From Rhipidocladum racemiflorum (lineage: Eukaryota; Streptophyta; Magnoliopsida; Poales; Poaceae): a stretch of DNA of 64,000 nucleotides. Positions 24,341 to 34,937 of the stretch are shown piece by piece. The DNA lies in NCBI GenBank assembly GCA_036346355.1, contig CM070572.1, positions 44,181,944 through 44,245,943 of the forward strand, given 5' to 3'. The notes beneath the pieces were generated by a model. That model was given only the letters and a program-made list of their open reading frames with translations. It searched no databases and was not told the origin of the DNA. The translations under genes were made by a program, and so were the position numbers. Position 1 is the stretch's first letter. Each line of letters starts with the position of its first letter.

Positions 24341-27300
24341 AAAAACTTAATCCGTTCCTGGGCCTTTAGCAAACTCTGTTTAATCATTTGTAGCATTTCT
24401 TCCCTCTGATGTATATTTTTCTTAGCTTCATCCGAGATTCCTCCAGAAATTGCATACTCTCCAATCTGAGGTGGTGGATATCCATAAAGAGCTTGAAAAG
24501 GGGTCATCTGCAGAGATGTGTGATAATTAGAGTTGTACCACCACTCAGCCAAAGCTAGCCACTTATACCATTCCTTGGGTCTTTGGAAAACCATGCAGCG
24601 AAGATAAGATTCCAAGCATTGATTTACTCGCTCGGTTTGTCCGTCACTCTGCGGGTGATATGCCGTGCTCAATCTAAGTGACACCTTCATTGCCTTAAAT
24701 ATCTCTGAAAATAACTTACTAGTGAATATCCGATCCCTATCCGTCACCATAGCAATCGGTACTCCATGAAGTTTGATCACATTATCCATTAGCAGTTTCA
24801 CAATTTGCTCCACCGAGTAAGGATGGGAGAGTCCAATGAAATGACCATATTTTGTGAACCGATCTACAACCACCAGAATAGTGTCCTTCCCATGCGACTT
24901 TGGCAACCCCTCAATAAAGTCCATTGAGATATGAGTCCAAGCCATATCTGGTACTTCCAGCGGATCTAACAATCCAGGCATATGTATGTTTTCAGATTTT
25001 GTCAACTGACATACTGGACATTCAGCTACTATTTGTTCCACCTGCTTTTTAAGTCCCTGCCAATAAAACAGTCTCTTAATTCTTTGATATGTAGCTCTTA
25101 CCCCTGAATGTCCACCAAAACTAGAGGTGTGAAAATCGCTAATTATCTGCTGCCTCAGATCCCCTTTGCCACCTACAAAGATCCTTCCCTTGTATCTCAA
25201 TAGTCCTGCTACTAATGAGTATTTAGCATCAGTTCCACCATACGTCTGTGCCTCCATTAACATTTTCTGACTGCTCTCATCTTCGATATAGCTGTCTTTG
25301 ACCTGATCCACCCATTCTGGAATCACAGCAGCTATGGCTTGACAAGCATGTTCTGAATTTCTAGTCTGCTCATCTCTCCTGGACAATGCATCTGCGGCTA
25401 TATTTTCTTTTCCTTTCTTGTATTCTACAGAATAGTTAAACTCCAATAGCTTGAGCAATAATTTATGCTGTACTCCATCATTTAATCTTTGGGTAGTGAT
25501 AAACTTCAAACTTTTTTGGTCGGTCTTGATAATTAATGTTCCTCCCCAGAAATAGTGCCGCCATCTTTTCAATGCTTCCAAAATTGCTAGAGCTTCTTTG
25601 TCATATATTGACTGGGATGCTGATCGCACTCCTAACACCTTACTGAAATAGGCAATAGGTTGACCACCCTGCATGAGGACTCCTCCAATGGCTGAGCCAC
25701 AAGCATCTGTCTCTATTACAAAAGATTTTGTAAAATCAGGCAATGCTAATATAGGACTGCAAGTCATTGCTGCTTTCAATTTTTCAAATGCAACCGTTTG
25801 CTCATCTCTCCAATTCCAAGCATCCTTCTTTAACATATCATATAATGGTCTACAAATTTGACCATACCCTCTGATGAACCTCCGGTAATAACCCGTTAAT
25901 CCCAAAAAACTCCTTAATTGTGTAACACAGGTTGGCATCGGCCATTTTATCACATCCTCCACCTTCTTGGGATCGGTAGCCACACCATTTCCACTGATCA
26001 CATGCCCTAAATATTCCACCTTCAGAGTAGCAAATACACATTTACTGAGCTTCACCTTTAATTGATTTTCCTTCAATATTGACAACACCACAGTAATATG
26101 TTCCATATGCTCTTGTCGATCTTTACTGTATATCAAGATATCGTCAAAAAAAACAAGTACAAACTTCCTCAACTGCTTTTCAAAAATCCCATTCATTAGT
26201 GCTTGAAATGTCGCTGGCGCATTGGATAATCCAAATGGCATGACCAAGTATTCATAATGTCCCAAATGAGTACGGAATGCAGTTTTGTGGATATCCTTCT
26301 CACTCATTCTAATTTGATGATACCCAGACCTCAGATCTAGCTTGGTAAATATTGTTGCCCCATGCAATTCATCCAACAAATCTTCAATAATCGGCATTGG
26401 AAACTTGTTTTTAATAGTTTGTGCATTTAATTGTCTATAATCGACACACATACGCCAAGACCCATCCTTCTTCCTTACTAAAATGGCTGGAGATGCATAT
26501 GGACTTACGCTGTGTTTAATCTCTTCATTCTCCAATAATTGCTGAATTATGCTTTCCATGGCGTTCTTTTGATAACGAGGAATCTTATAGGGTCTTAAAT
26601 TGGGTGGTTCACTGCCTTCTTTTAAATGTATCATATGATCACACTCTCTTTTTGGAGGAAGTCCCTTTGGATCTGTAATGACTTCTGGAAATTGCTGCAG
26701 AATTTTCTGAATGTCAACTGGAAGTGTCTGTTCTTTCTCTCCTTCCTGGGCGGTTAAGTTATAGACCTGTATTACGCACCCCATGACTCCCTTTCTTATC
26801 ATCTTCTCCAACTTTACAGCACTTACACCATAACTCGGTGTATTGTTAACAAAATCATCCAGATTAACCAATTTACCTCCTTTACACAAAATCAACCTCC
26901 TCTGTTTCAAATCCATTCCAATTGGACTGTGTTCGAGTATCCAATCAGCCCCTAATATGATATCGTAACTTTTCAAAGGCAGCAATTTGAAGGTATTACA
27001 AAACTCGGTCCCTTGCATCATGTATTTGACTTTTTCTACTTGAGCGTCTGTTTGCAGCTGTCCTCCTCCGGCTACAGTTATACTATTAGTTGGACCATAG
27101 GTTAGCTTCAAGTTGGCCTTGATTGCAAGGTCATAATCCATGAAAGAATGTGTGCTTCCACTATCAACAAGTGCTACAGCTTTCTTACCCCCAATTTTTG
27201 TCATTACTGAAAAGGTCGTTGGCGCAATCAAACCTCTCATTGCTTGCTGGGAAATTGCCATCAGTTGCTCTGGTGGAGTTTGATTTTCTACTTCTTTTGG

Positions 27301-28248
27301 ACTACTTGGTGCTGATACATATTCTGTGTCATTCACTAATTCCTGTGGTTCATCAATAGCTTCTTCTACTTCTCCCCTCATCAATAAAGTATGCAATGCC
27401 TTCTTAATTTTGCATCTATGTGTTGGATTCCATGGGTCCTTACAATACCAACATTGGTTTTTTCCTTTCTCCTCCACTTTGTTATTCTCAGCCGTAACTG
27501 CAGTTTTCTGAACTGTCTGATTGCTATTAGCACCAGTGAACTTACTTGTGTTACCACTGAACCGATTCCGGTTATAATTCCCAGTGAATTGATTTCTTCT
27601 TGCAATGGCTGCTTTCTCATAGACTCTAGAATACCAATAACACTCCATTAGCCCTTGTGGTCTTTGACTACAAACCTCATGTTTAATCTCTCCTTTCAAA
27701 CCTCCAATAAAACAGCTCAATAAGAAATGCTCCTTCAAATAAGGATGATCCCTCATCACCAAGGCAACGCACTCTTCAAATTTGTCAATATATTGAGAGA
27801 CCGTTTCTTTCTGTTTTATGTTTTGCAATGCTTCCACTGCATCGTGTGCATTTACATCACAAAATCGATCACAAAGCATTGCACAAAACTGCGGCCAAGA
27901 AAGGGCAATAGCAGGGATTCCAATCCCTTTGAACCATATAGCTGCCCTCCCAGTGAAATGTGCTGTCGCTAAATTCACCCATTGATCCTGTGGAGTTCCA
28001 GAAATTTCGAAGAATTTCTCACATTGCTTGACCCAATTTAGAACTTCATCTCCTTCCAATATTGGTATTTCCAGCCGGGGCCCTTTTATGATTGCTTCAG
28101 CGTAATGAGTACGATTGTTAGCTTCTCCCACATACTGATTCAAAGATGCATCAAACCATTGAATTCCGGGATTCTGTGATCTTATTCCATAGTTATTCAT
28201 CAAGCTCACGGATGCTCTGTTTGGAGAGTATATTTCCCCACCGTACAT
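24334..28248 (-). CDS. Ty3/gypsy gag-pol polyprotein (Reina-like), main ORF
   Basis: 1304 codons. In order: gag (about residues 40-220); a zinc-knuckle-like CWYCKDPWNPTHRC (about 270); aspartic protease with VDSGSTHSF (about 360); reverse transcriptase with VFFDDILIYSKD as the YxDD-type active site (about 680); RNase H starting FVIETDACGSAIGG (about 845); integrase with an HHCC zinc-binding region ending CPVCQLTK, and catalytic D...D...E seen in SMDFIEGLPKS, MVTDRDRIF and SDGQTERVNQ. It replicates the element through an RNA intermediate. It ends early by a one-base shift in a T7 run; the N-terminal gag part lies in the overlapping ORF 28193-28654. Apart from the two frame breaks all enzyme domains look intact. 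Confidence 0.93.
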   Translation of the reverse strand: MYGGEIYSPNRASVSLMNNYGIRSQNPGIQWFDASLNQYVGEANNRTHYAEAIIKGPRLEIPILEGDEVLNWVKQCEKFFEISGTPQDQWVNLATAHFTGRAAIWFKGIGIPAIALSWPQFCAMLCDRFCDVNAHDAVEALQNIKQKETVSQYIDKFEECVALVMRDHPYLKEHFLLSCFIGGLKGEIKHEVCSQRPQGLMECYWYSRVYEKAAIARRNQFTGNYNRNRFSGNTSKFTGANSNQTVQKTAVTAENNKVEEKGKNQCWYCKDPWNPTHRCKIKKALHTLLMRGEVEEAIDEPQELVNDTEYVSAPSSPKEVENQTPPEQLMAISQQAMRGLIAPTTFSVMTKIGGKKAVALVDSGSTHSFMDYDLAIKANLKLTYGPTNSITVAGGGQLQTDAQVEKVKYMMQGTEFCNTFKLLPLKSYDIILGADWILEHSPIGMDLKQRRLILCKGGKLVNLDDFVNNTPSYGVSAVKLEKMIRKGVMGCVIQVYNLTAQEGEKEQTLPVDIQKILQQFPEVITDPKGLPPKRECDHMIHLKEGSEPPNLRPYKIPRYQKNAMESIIQQLLENEEIKHSVSPYASPAILVRKKDGSWRMCVDYRQLNAQTIKNKFPMPIIEDLLDELHGATIFTKLDLRSGYHQIRMSEKDIHKTAFRTHLGHYEYLVMPFGLSNAPATFQALMNGIFEKQLRKFVLVFFDDILIYSKDRQEHMEHITVVLSILKENQLKVKLSKCVFATLKVEYLGHVISGNGVATDPKKVEDVIKWPMPTCVTQLRSFLGLTGYYRRFIRGYGQICRPLYDMLKKDAWNWRDEQTVAFEKLKAAMTCSPILALPDFTKSFVIETDACGSAIGGVLMQGGQPIAYFSKVLGVRSASQSIYDKEALAILEALKRWRHYFWGGTLIIKTDQKSLKFITTQRLNDGVQHKLLLKLLEFNYSVEYKKGKENIAADALSRRDEQTRNSEHACQAIAAVIPEWVDQVKDSYIEDESSQKMLMEAQTYGGTDAKYSLVAGLLRYKGRIFVGGKGDLRQQIISDFHTSSFGGHSGVRATYQRIKRLFYWQGLKKQVEQIVAECPVCQLTKSENIHMPGLLDPLEVPDMAWTHISMDFIEGLPKSHGKDTILVVVDRFTKYGHFIGLSHPYSVEQIVKLLMDNVIKLHGVPIAMVTDRDRIFTSKLFSEIFKAMKVSLRLSTAYHPQSDGQTERVNQCLESYLRCMVFQRPKEWYKWLALAEWWYNSNYHTSLQMTPFQALYGYPPPQIGEYAISGGISDEAKKNIHQREEMLQMIKQSLLKAQERIKFFC

Positions 28249-28654
28249 GGACCGCCCAAAGAAGAATTCCTCTCATGTATGTTTGATCGAATCGTGGTGG
28301 AAGTCCTGCAGTGTTTTCCATCGCTGTTGATCCTCCTTGACCACTCCTGTGTGCGAGTCCATCTGCCAGATTGGGTAGTGGCATATTTGCCACTCGATTG
28401 ACTTCTGGAACTCTGCTTGGATCCATCTCTGTTGTCATTCCCCCAAACTCCTGTGATTCTGGAATAGAGAGTCCTAATCTTCCAGTATTACTTACTTCGG
28501 GATTGGGTGGGGCGCTTGATCCTGTGAGGCAGAGCTGTTTGAGCATCTCTTTCATCTCTGCGAACTCTGCCCTCAAATTCTTCAGATTTCCCAGATCCTC
28601 CTTGATGTTGTCAATCTCTGCTCGGAACTCGGACAAAGCATCTCCACCCGCCAT
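28193..28654 (-). pseudogene. N-terminal gag segment of Reina-like element
   Basis: 153 codons from MAGGDALSEF; the first 45 residues are a charged coiled coil (IDNIKEDLGNLKNLRAEF). It overlaps the main ORF near 28250, where a single-base shift probably separates what was one polyprotein. It lies 190 bases downstream of the primer site, the expected place for the polyprotein start. Confidence 0.75.
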
Positions 28655-28843
28655 ATTGATGTCGTCTGAGATTAATACAGCCAGGTGAGGGATTTTACCA
28701 ACACAAGCGTGTCAACCTCCCCTTTTCCTTCGATCGCCAGTGAATCAAGAGTAGAGTCGATTTGGGGATTTTACAGCAGCGACAAATGCACTATCGCCCA
28801 ACCCAATCGATCTAATAAATCCCTCCAAGGACTTGAGACTGAA

Positions 28844-28854
28844 GCTCTGATACC
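28844..28854 (-). other. Primer-binding site of Reina-like element
   Basis: Minus strand GGTATCAGAGC, complementary to initiator Met tRNA, two bases from the 5' LTR. Confidence 0.9.
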
Positions 28855-28856
28855 TT

Positions 28857-29301
28857 TGTCAGATGCGAGTTAGAACAACTCCAATCTGACAGATAAATTT
28901 GTGGATTTTGGGAAGAACGTGTAAAAGACGCAAGAACTAGGGCTAAGCTAAGTACGAGAGTAGGTACTGGAATATGTGGGATTCAGAATGCTTTACTCTC
29001 TCCCCTGTTCTCCTGATTTAAAGTCCCCGATTTGGGTTACACTTGACTCAGTAAAAGTAATAGTTTCTGACGGTGAATAGTAAAGCGACAAGTAAAACGA
29101 CAAAAATGGCTATCTTGGCCAGACGCTTTTACGGCTAATCTCCTCCTTTGACTCTTCTTAAACTTCACTTGCGGTAAAACATCTCCACCGTCCATCCTTG
29201 ATGAAATCGTTCTCTACTAGTTTTGGTCTGCTGACTCCATTTCAAACATTCAGTCTTCTTCTCTGTTTCTCTGCTTCACTCGACAAGCTACGGTCCTGAC
29301 A
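28857..29301 (-). repeat. 5' LTR of Reina-like element
   Basis: 445 bp, matches 23414-23858 except for one base. TSD GGATG follows at 29302-29306. Confidence 0.95.
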
Positions 29302-29800
29302 GGATGCCGACGGTGAAGGTACCGGCGGAGGGGCTGTCAGAGGTGACCCGCAAGTGGCTGCAGTACCAGAAGGAGTGCGTGAACCAGGTGCTCAAGGCGG
29401 CCATGGCCATCAACGCGCAGGTGCTGATCGAGATGGAGATCCCGGAGATCTACATCGAGTCGCTGCCGAAGAAGGGGAAGACGAGCCTGGGCGACGCCAT
29501 CTACCGGAGCATCACCGACGAGGATTTCGACCCACTGGAATTCCTGGAGGGGATGGACCTGTCGACGGAGCACAAGGTGCTGGACCTCAAGAACCGCATC
29601 GAGGCCTCCACCATCATCTGGAAGCGCAAGATGCAGACCAAGGACGCCAAGTCCTCCTGGGGCTCCATCGTCAGCTTCGAGAAGCGCGAGCAGTTCGAGG
29701 AGCGCGCCGAGACCATCCTCCACCTCCTCAAGCTCAAGTTCCCCGGCACCCCGCAGGCCCGCAGTGCCAGCTCGACATCTCCAAGATCCAATACAACATG

Positions 29801-31195
29801 GTACATTTGCTGTCGTTGATGCATGTGATGTTGTTATCTACGAGATTTCAAATTATAATACTCATCTTTACATACACATGAGTGCGCTTTCAATAATAAT
29901 TTTGTGATATCACGAATTTATATGATTTTAGTTTTTTAGACGTGTGTTAAGAGGACATACATACATGTATATGTTGTACGCAAATGTGTGCACGTCAGCC
30001 TAAGATTGCCGCTTCGTCAGGCCAGCCACGTCAGCGTCATCACGGTTGGACTCTTTAAAAAATTCAAAATTACATCCAAGTCCTTCTGCGGGTTATTCGG
30101 TGTATTCGCGAGGGGGTCCTCCACCGGTCAATCGAAATTACGGATAGGTCATTCCACCGTTTTTCCCACAAAAAGGGATTAAAAAAAGGATTAGATTTAG
30201 TTACGCAAATTTGACGACGGCTCATAGCGAGCCAATTTTTTTTTAAAAAAAACTCACAAGCTTTTTTTTCCAAAAAGGATTAAAAAAAATCGGACTAGAT
30301 TTAGTTACGCAAAGTCGACGACCACTCATAGCAAGCCAATTTTTTTTTAGAAAAACCTTGCCAGCTACTAGCGAGCTATTTATAAAAAAAAAACACGAAC
30401 AAATCCTCTAACAGTTTTTGTTTACACAAAATCACCGATAGCTTTTAACCGGCCAATTTTTTAAAAAACACTCCTGAGAAAGCCAAAATTTTGTTTTTTC
30501 AAAGAAAAAATCAAACCAAATTTTTTCACACGGTGCGGCATCGCGCACGACTTAACCGAGTTTTTTAACCCTCCTGCATATACAATTGTAAATAGACTCA
30601 TCTTCAATAGTAGAATCACCAACAAGTGATCTATGTCATATGCCCCACTTGTATACCGCGACAGGGTCCCATATATGCAGAAGACGATCGACCGTAGAAG
30701 CATGCAGATGGCGCGCCACGATAGGCTTTTGTTGAACCACCCCTGTCTCGGCAGTAAATGTCTAGCACCTGTCGTGATCGCCATCCTACCATAGTCCCGA
30801 TCACTTGCTGCAGTACATAGGAGCAGTAGTTGATACGTGTCGTCTACCGTGGCTTCCACCGGTGGGAGAGGGTTGTTTTTTAAGAAAAATTGACAGTGTT
30901 AGATTTGAAAAAAAAAATGCCTCAGGGGCTGAAAAGCCTGAAACAGCTTCGGCTTCACGCAGTGGCAGTGCGAGCAACTCACCACGAATTTTCCCTCTCG
31001 ACTTCGTTGACAAAAAAAGACTTGACCGAAAGACCAGTTGATTGACTTGCAGTCCATTGTAGTGTACAGTCGAACACTTTAGCATCTATAAGTGCCAAAC
31101 CCATTCTACACCAGCTCTCAACGGCGCGAATATCTCAGAAAAAAATATATCACAAGAATCCCGACCAGTTTCGCTCCCAGTCCGTGGAGATACCC
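29801..31195. other. Intergenic DNA with homopolymer tracts and a direct duplication
   Basis: No RopGEF 3' exon was found here. Two related blocks of about 58 bp (30188-30245 and 30292-30350), each reading through TTAGTTACGCAAA, a TCATAGC-GAGCC element and a T-run, lie about 104 bp apart. A CTATAAGT box at about 31086-31093 could serve the PGG gene starting at 31196. Confidence 0.45.
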
Positions 31196-32355
31196 ATGGA
31201 TCCTATTCCTATCTGCAGCCCGCCTACGGCCGCCAGCGCCGTCGACGACGCCGCGGAGTCGCCGTCGGCCGTGGCCAATCCAGGCCACGTCCTCATGTCC
31301 CCCATCGTACCCGTCGATGCTGACGGTGCGGCGGCCACGGCGCTTCCCCCGGCGTACACCGGCAACGTCGACGACGCCGCGGAGTCGCGGTCGGCCGTGG
31401 CCAATCCATGCCACGTCCTCATATACCCCATGGTCCCCATCGTACCCGTCGCTGCTGACGGTGCGGCGGCCACGGCGCTTCCCCCGGCGTACACCGGCAA
31501 CGTCGACGACGCCGCGGAGTCGCGGTCGGCCGTGGCCAATCCATGCCACGTCCTCATATACCCCATCGTACCCGTCGCTGCTGACGGTGCGGCGACCACG
31601 GCGCTTCCCCCGGCGTGCACCGGTGTGCTGTACCTGCACCACAAGTCGCCGCTGGGGCAGCAGAACGAGGACGACCCCAAGAAGAAGCGGAAGAGGTGGA
31701 TGAAGGAGATGCGCGGCTGGCTCATGGTGCTCGCGGTGCTCGTCTCCTCGGTTACCTACCAGGCCGGCCTCAACCCTCCCGGCGGCTGTTGGCAGGACAA
31801 CGACGGGAGCCAAATCGCCGGCACGCCGGTCCTCGAGTCAACCTTCCCGATTTGGTAATTAACAATAAGAACTTGATTTATTAAAGGAAAACTCATTGAA
31901 TTAATGTGCTTTGCGCCCTACCATTAGAATGAGTATTTCGCTTAATTGCCCTTAACAAAAGAGATGTTGATTACTTCAGGTACAGGATATTCGTCTTCTG
32001 CAACTCGACGGCGTTCGTGACGTCGGTGGTGATCATCATCCTGCTGTTGAACGAGTCCTTCTACCACTCGGAGCTGAAGGTGGAGGCGCTGGGGTCGATG
32101 GTCGTGCTTGACATGGTGGGGCTCGTAGGCGCCTACACTACCGGCTGCAGCTTTCCGACGTACTCCTCCATGATCTTCGTGTTCATGTTAACGGGGATCG
32201 TCTTCTTCCTCGTCTACACGGACACGGTGCGGTTCGCGAAAAAGCTCAGGAGCATCGTCGACGCGGTCCGGGGCCCGGGGCGGCGCGCTGCCCGTGACGC
32301 ACCACATCCTCGAGCAGGCCACGATCTACCGGTCCAAACCGCCCCGCCGCCCTAG
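31196..32355 (+). CDS. PGG-domain multi-pass membrane protein
   Basis: Two exons, 31196-31854 and 31980-32355, with a GT-AG intron joining TG to G as a tryptophan codon; 344 residues. The C-terminal half is a PGG domain: KKKRKRWMKEMRGWL, then VTYQAGLNPPGG and FCNSTAFVTS, with about four membrane segments (residues about 175-192, 224-243, 260-280 and 284-299). PGG domains usually sit at the C-terminus of plant ankyrin-repeat membrane proteins. Here the N-terminal half has no ankyrin repeats but three tandem copies of a 42-45-residue segment beginning VDDAAES. The start is the ATG at 31196, about 105 bases after a TATA-like box. The last 30 residues after a G/C run (about 32265-32285) look low-complexity, and another frame there reads more protein-like, so the 3' end may hold a frameshift. 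Exact role unknown. Confidence 0.82.
31241..31625 (+). repeat. In-frame tandem repeat within the PGG gene
   Basis: Three units starting at 31241, 31367 and 31502 (126 and 135 bp apart), each encoding VDDAAES-x-SAVANP-x-HVL ... ALPPAYTGN. The nine-base length difference keeps the frame. Confidence 0.9.
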
Positions 32356-32738
32356 TGCCTCGCCAGTTTAGTGCGCCTCCTTTTTCTAGATGTGCTTTTA
32401 GTCTCTTGCTCATCCACTGTGGTTGTGTAGTTTCGTTGTATCTCCGTTGGAAAAAATATATGATTGGTAATGTCAGTGTGACTGTGAGCTATTCACATGG
32501 CCGTGAATCCTTCCTACATTTCTCGTTGACGAAGACTTGCCAAACGGAAAGGCGTCAACACGTACGCTTCTTCTGGTCGTCACGTGGTCTACATGGAAAA
32601 CCATGACTGTTTTCAACACAGGCCAACCCATTGTGTACGTGCTGATTGACAGGATTAAACAGGAGCGTTCTTTTTTCATGGCAGTCGGTAGCACATATTT
32701 TCGAAGAATAGGCTTTCTAATGTAGTGGCCTAGTGGGT
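32356..32738. other. 3' flank of PGG gene
   Basis: No gene or recognised repeat. Contains TSD copy TGGGT (32734-32738) of the next element. Confidence 0.5.
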
Positions 32739-34932
32739 TGTGACGCCCGGCTCCCTCCCCGTCCACGCCAGCGCCGCAACGGCCAGCCCCGCCCTACGCG
32801 CACGCGCCGTCAGCCGTGCCCGCACCTGCCGCCGCGCCGCCCTCCCCCCTATAAAAACCCCTCAGGACCCCCCCTCTCTCCCGTGCCTCTCTCTCCCGCC
32901 CTCCGCTCTCCTCCAGCCGCCATCGCTGGCCGCTGTCTCCACTTTCCGGCGAGCGCCATGCGCTGTTCCGCGCCGCCCCGGCTCATTGCTCGTCGCCCTC
33001 CGACTCGCCGCTGCGCCTCGCCCGCCGCCAGCTGGCGCCGCCCTCTCGCTTCGCTCGGCTCGGCGCTGCCAGAACGGCTTGGCCCGGCTGCCTGCGCTGG
33101 CGCACTCTAGCACGAGCGCACGCGTGCGCGTGGTCCCGTGCGTGTGGACTTGGTCCACTGGCCGCCTGCCCCACTACGACCATTTTTTAAAAAAAAAAGG
33201 GGAAAAGAAAATTAAAATGTCGACGTCGGCAAGATGACGCAGTAATTCGGTTTTTCTTTTTAAAAATGATTTAAAAATTCCAGAAAACCCGTTTTATTCG
33301 TTTTTAAACTTCCGGGAGCCCGTTTTTACCCGTTCGAACTCCGTTTGGCTCCGTTCTTCCTCCTAAATTCATTAGAAACCTTCAACTTCAGTTTAGAGCT
33401 AGTTTGAAATTCAATTTGTGTTTATTTGTATTCGTTTGAGTCTTATTTGAATTTGGTTGTTTTTCGCGCGTAGATTAAGGAGAGTCTGAGGAGTTCCCGA
33501 ACGACGATTTCGAGCAGCAACTCGTCGAACCAGGCAAGTCACACCCCCTTGACCATGTTGCTCCCAGTTTTATGAACTTGTATGTTGTATTTACAATTAT
33601 TGCATGCTTATTTATTATAGACATTAATTTTCGACCTAGTTTTAAATGATAGTTATATCCAATTTCGACATGCGACCTTTGACATTTGAATTCCGATTCC
33701 CTTGTAACCTTAGTAAAAATATGAATTATGACTATAGTAATATTTAGACATTGCTTAGTCATGCTTAGAACTGAACTTAGGAAATTTTGGGGAACTTTAT
33801 GCCAAAATGATATCATGTTCAATGGGAAACTTATAGTGATCAATGTTAGTATTAATGTGGAGATTAGTATGGTTAAAATGAAAATGACTTAGACCGGGCG
33901 AGAATTGGTTGGAAAGTGGTGAGGTCATGGTTCTGGGTTTGTGGACAGTCTCGCCTAGTCAATTAAGGACCGGTCTGAGTCTCGCTGAATGTAAAGCCTA
34001 ACCGTACTACCACGAGTCTGGAATGGGACAGACCTGGCTATCCTTATTAAATCATTTCATGGACAGTCATGCCATATGGGGGTAGTGGTGTGGTGAAAGC
34101 GAGATGCTGCCACTTCGGCGCAAGAGGGGGCTTCTGATTAGAGGGAGTCTTTCAGCGGTGAAACCTTAGCGGGCATGACTACGTGTATGATTTTAATATA
34201 GAGGCCTTGTCATATGTTTCTCTGTCGCTCACCAAAGGAAGTGTGTTGACATAAAAGGGAAATGTTATGTCTTGTGGGTAAAGTTGTACAACCTCTGCAG
34301 AGTGTCAAACTAATCGATTAGTCGCGCCCGCGGTTATGGGCATGCCGAGCAAGCCATTTTCAGATTAGACTTTGGTAAATTAAAATTTGATTTTCGGAAA
34401 ATGATGTTGGATGGAGGGAGTCCATCATGGGTAAAACTTAGCCAATTCCAGGAGAGATTCCTGAGTTAAAATGGATAGATTGGATTTTGGAATAAAGTAT
34501 GCCTTTTAAAATTGTTGAAAATGATTATTAAACTATTGCTTTACGCTTAAACAAACCATATTGCCATCATTTGATTACCCGTACATTTATATTGCATTTC
34601 CGGTGTGGTTTGCTGAGTATGTATGTACTCACCCTTGCTTAATTTACCACTTCAGAGGAGGAGTACCACGATGGTGAGGACCAGTTGGACTAGGCCGTGC
34701 CCCCAGTCGATTGCCTGTGGCAAATTAATTGGGCCCTATTTATTAATCTTCATTTCCGCTGCTTTCATTTATTCGTTGGCCTGCGCGTCATTTCATTTGT
34801 ATCTTTGAATATTTATTATTAATAAAGAACGCTGGATATGCTATGGTTTCATTTCTACTGTGTGTACTAGCATTTCCTGGACTAGTACAGAATACACAGA
34901 GGATTTCGAAGGTGTTATTCCGGGGTCCGACA
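32739..34932 (+). mobile_element. Solo LTR (gypsy-type), TSD TGGGT
   Basis: 2194 bp with ends TGTGACGCCCGGC and GGGGTCCGACA, flanked by perfect 5-bp repeats TGGGT (32734-32738 and 34933-34937). A TATA box lies about 110 bases in, followed by a GC-rich leader, which sets plus orientation. There is no internal coding region. Arginine/proline-rich open frames at 32733-33237 are composition artefacts. Confidence 0.9.
32850..32857 (+). promoter_or_regulatory. TATA box of the solo LTR
   Basis: TATAAAAA inside C-rich sequence, the likely LTR promoter core. If still active it would transcribe rightwards into 33-36 kb. Confidence 0.6.
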
Positions 34933-34937
34933 TGGGT

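Larger units (their letters stand above)
23414..29301 (-). mobile_element. Reina-like Ty3/gypsy element inserted in the RopGEF exon, TSD GGATG
   Basis: A 5888-bp LTR retrotransposon. LTRs 23414-23858 and 28857-29301 are 445 bp each and differ at one base (T at 23723, A at 29166). Perfect TSD GGATG lies at 23409-23413 and 29302-29306. The primer site is 28844-28854 and the purine tract is at 23859-23866. Compact size, short LTRs, gag-pol order AP-RT-RH-IN and a C-terminal chromodomain fit the Reina clade of chromoviruses. LTR near-identity means a recent insertion. Confidence 0.95.
22444..29800 (+). pseudogene. RopGEF: RopGEF (PRONE-domain Rho-of-plants exchange factor), split by a retrotransposon
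   Basis: RopGEFs catalyse GDP/GTP exchange on plant ROP small GTPases at the plasma membrane. Exons: 22444-22645, 22747-23018, 23145-23219, 23327-23413, then 29307-29800 after the insertion; all four introns or edges have GT-AG signals and phases join in frame. Exon 1 encodes a variable N-terminus starting MVRFLRRHSLYK. Exon 2 opens the PRONE domain (MKERFAKLLLGEDMSG, then SNAITNLAASVFGEHRKLEP). Exon 3 has NIPALRKLDAML; exon 4 has FWYEKGG and ends at the conserved KWW. The second half resumes with KVPAEGLSE, AAMAINAQVL, EMEIPEIY and LKFPGTPQ. A frameshift precedes LDISKIQYN (about 29745-29765). The exon ends at 29800 before a GT, and no later exon with the PRONE C-terminus is found. Insertion, frameshift and missing 3' end make it non-functional as read, though the frameshift could be a sequence error. 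Confidence 0.92.

Noticed and set aside
31092..31813. Alternative-frame ORFs (203, 231 and 191 codons) over the PGG gene
   Set aside because: Shadows of the in-frame tandem repeat; only the frame from 31196 continues into the PGG domain.
32733..33237. Arginine/proline-rich ORFs of 98-165 codons
   Set aside because: They lie in the GC-rich leader of a solo LTR with defined TSD and have no family match.
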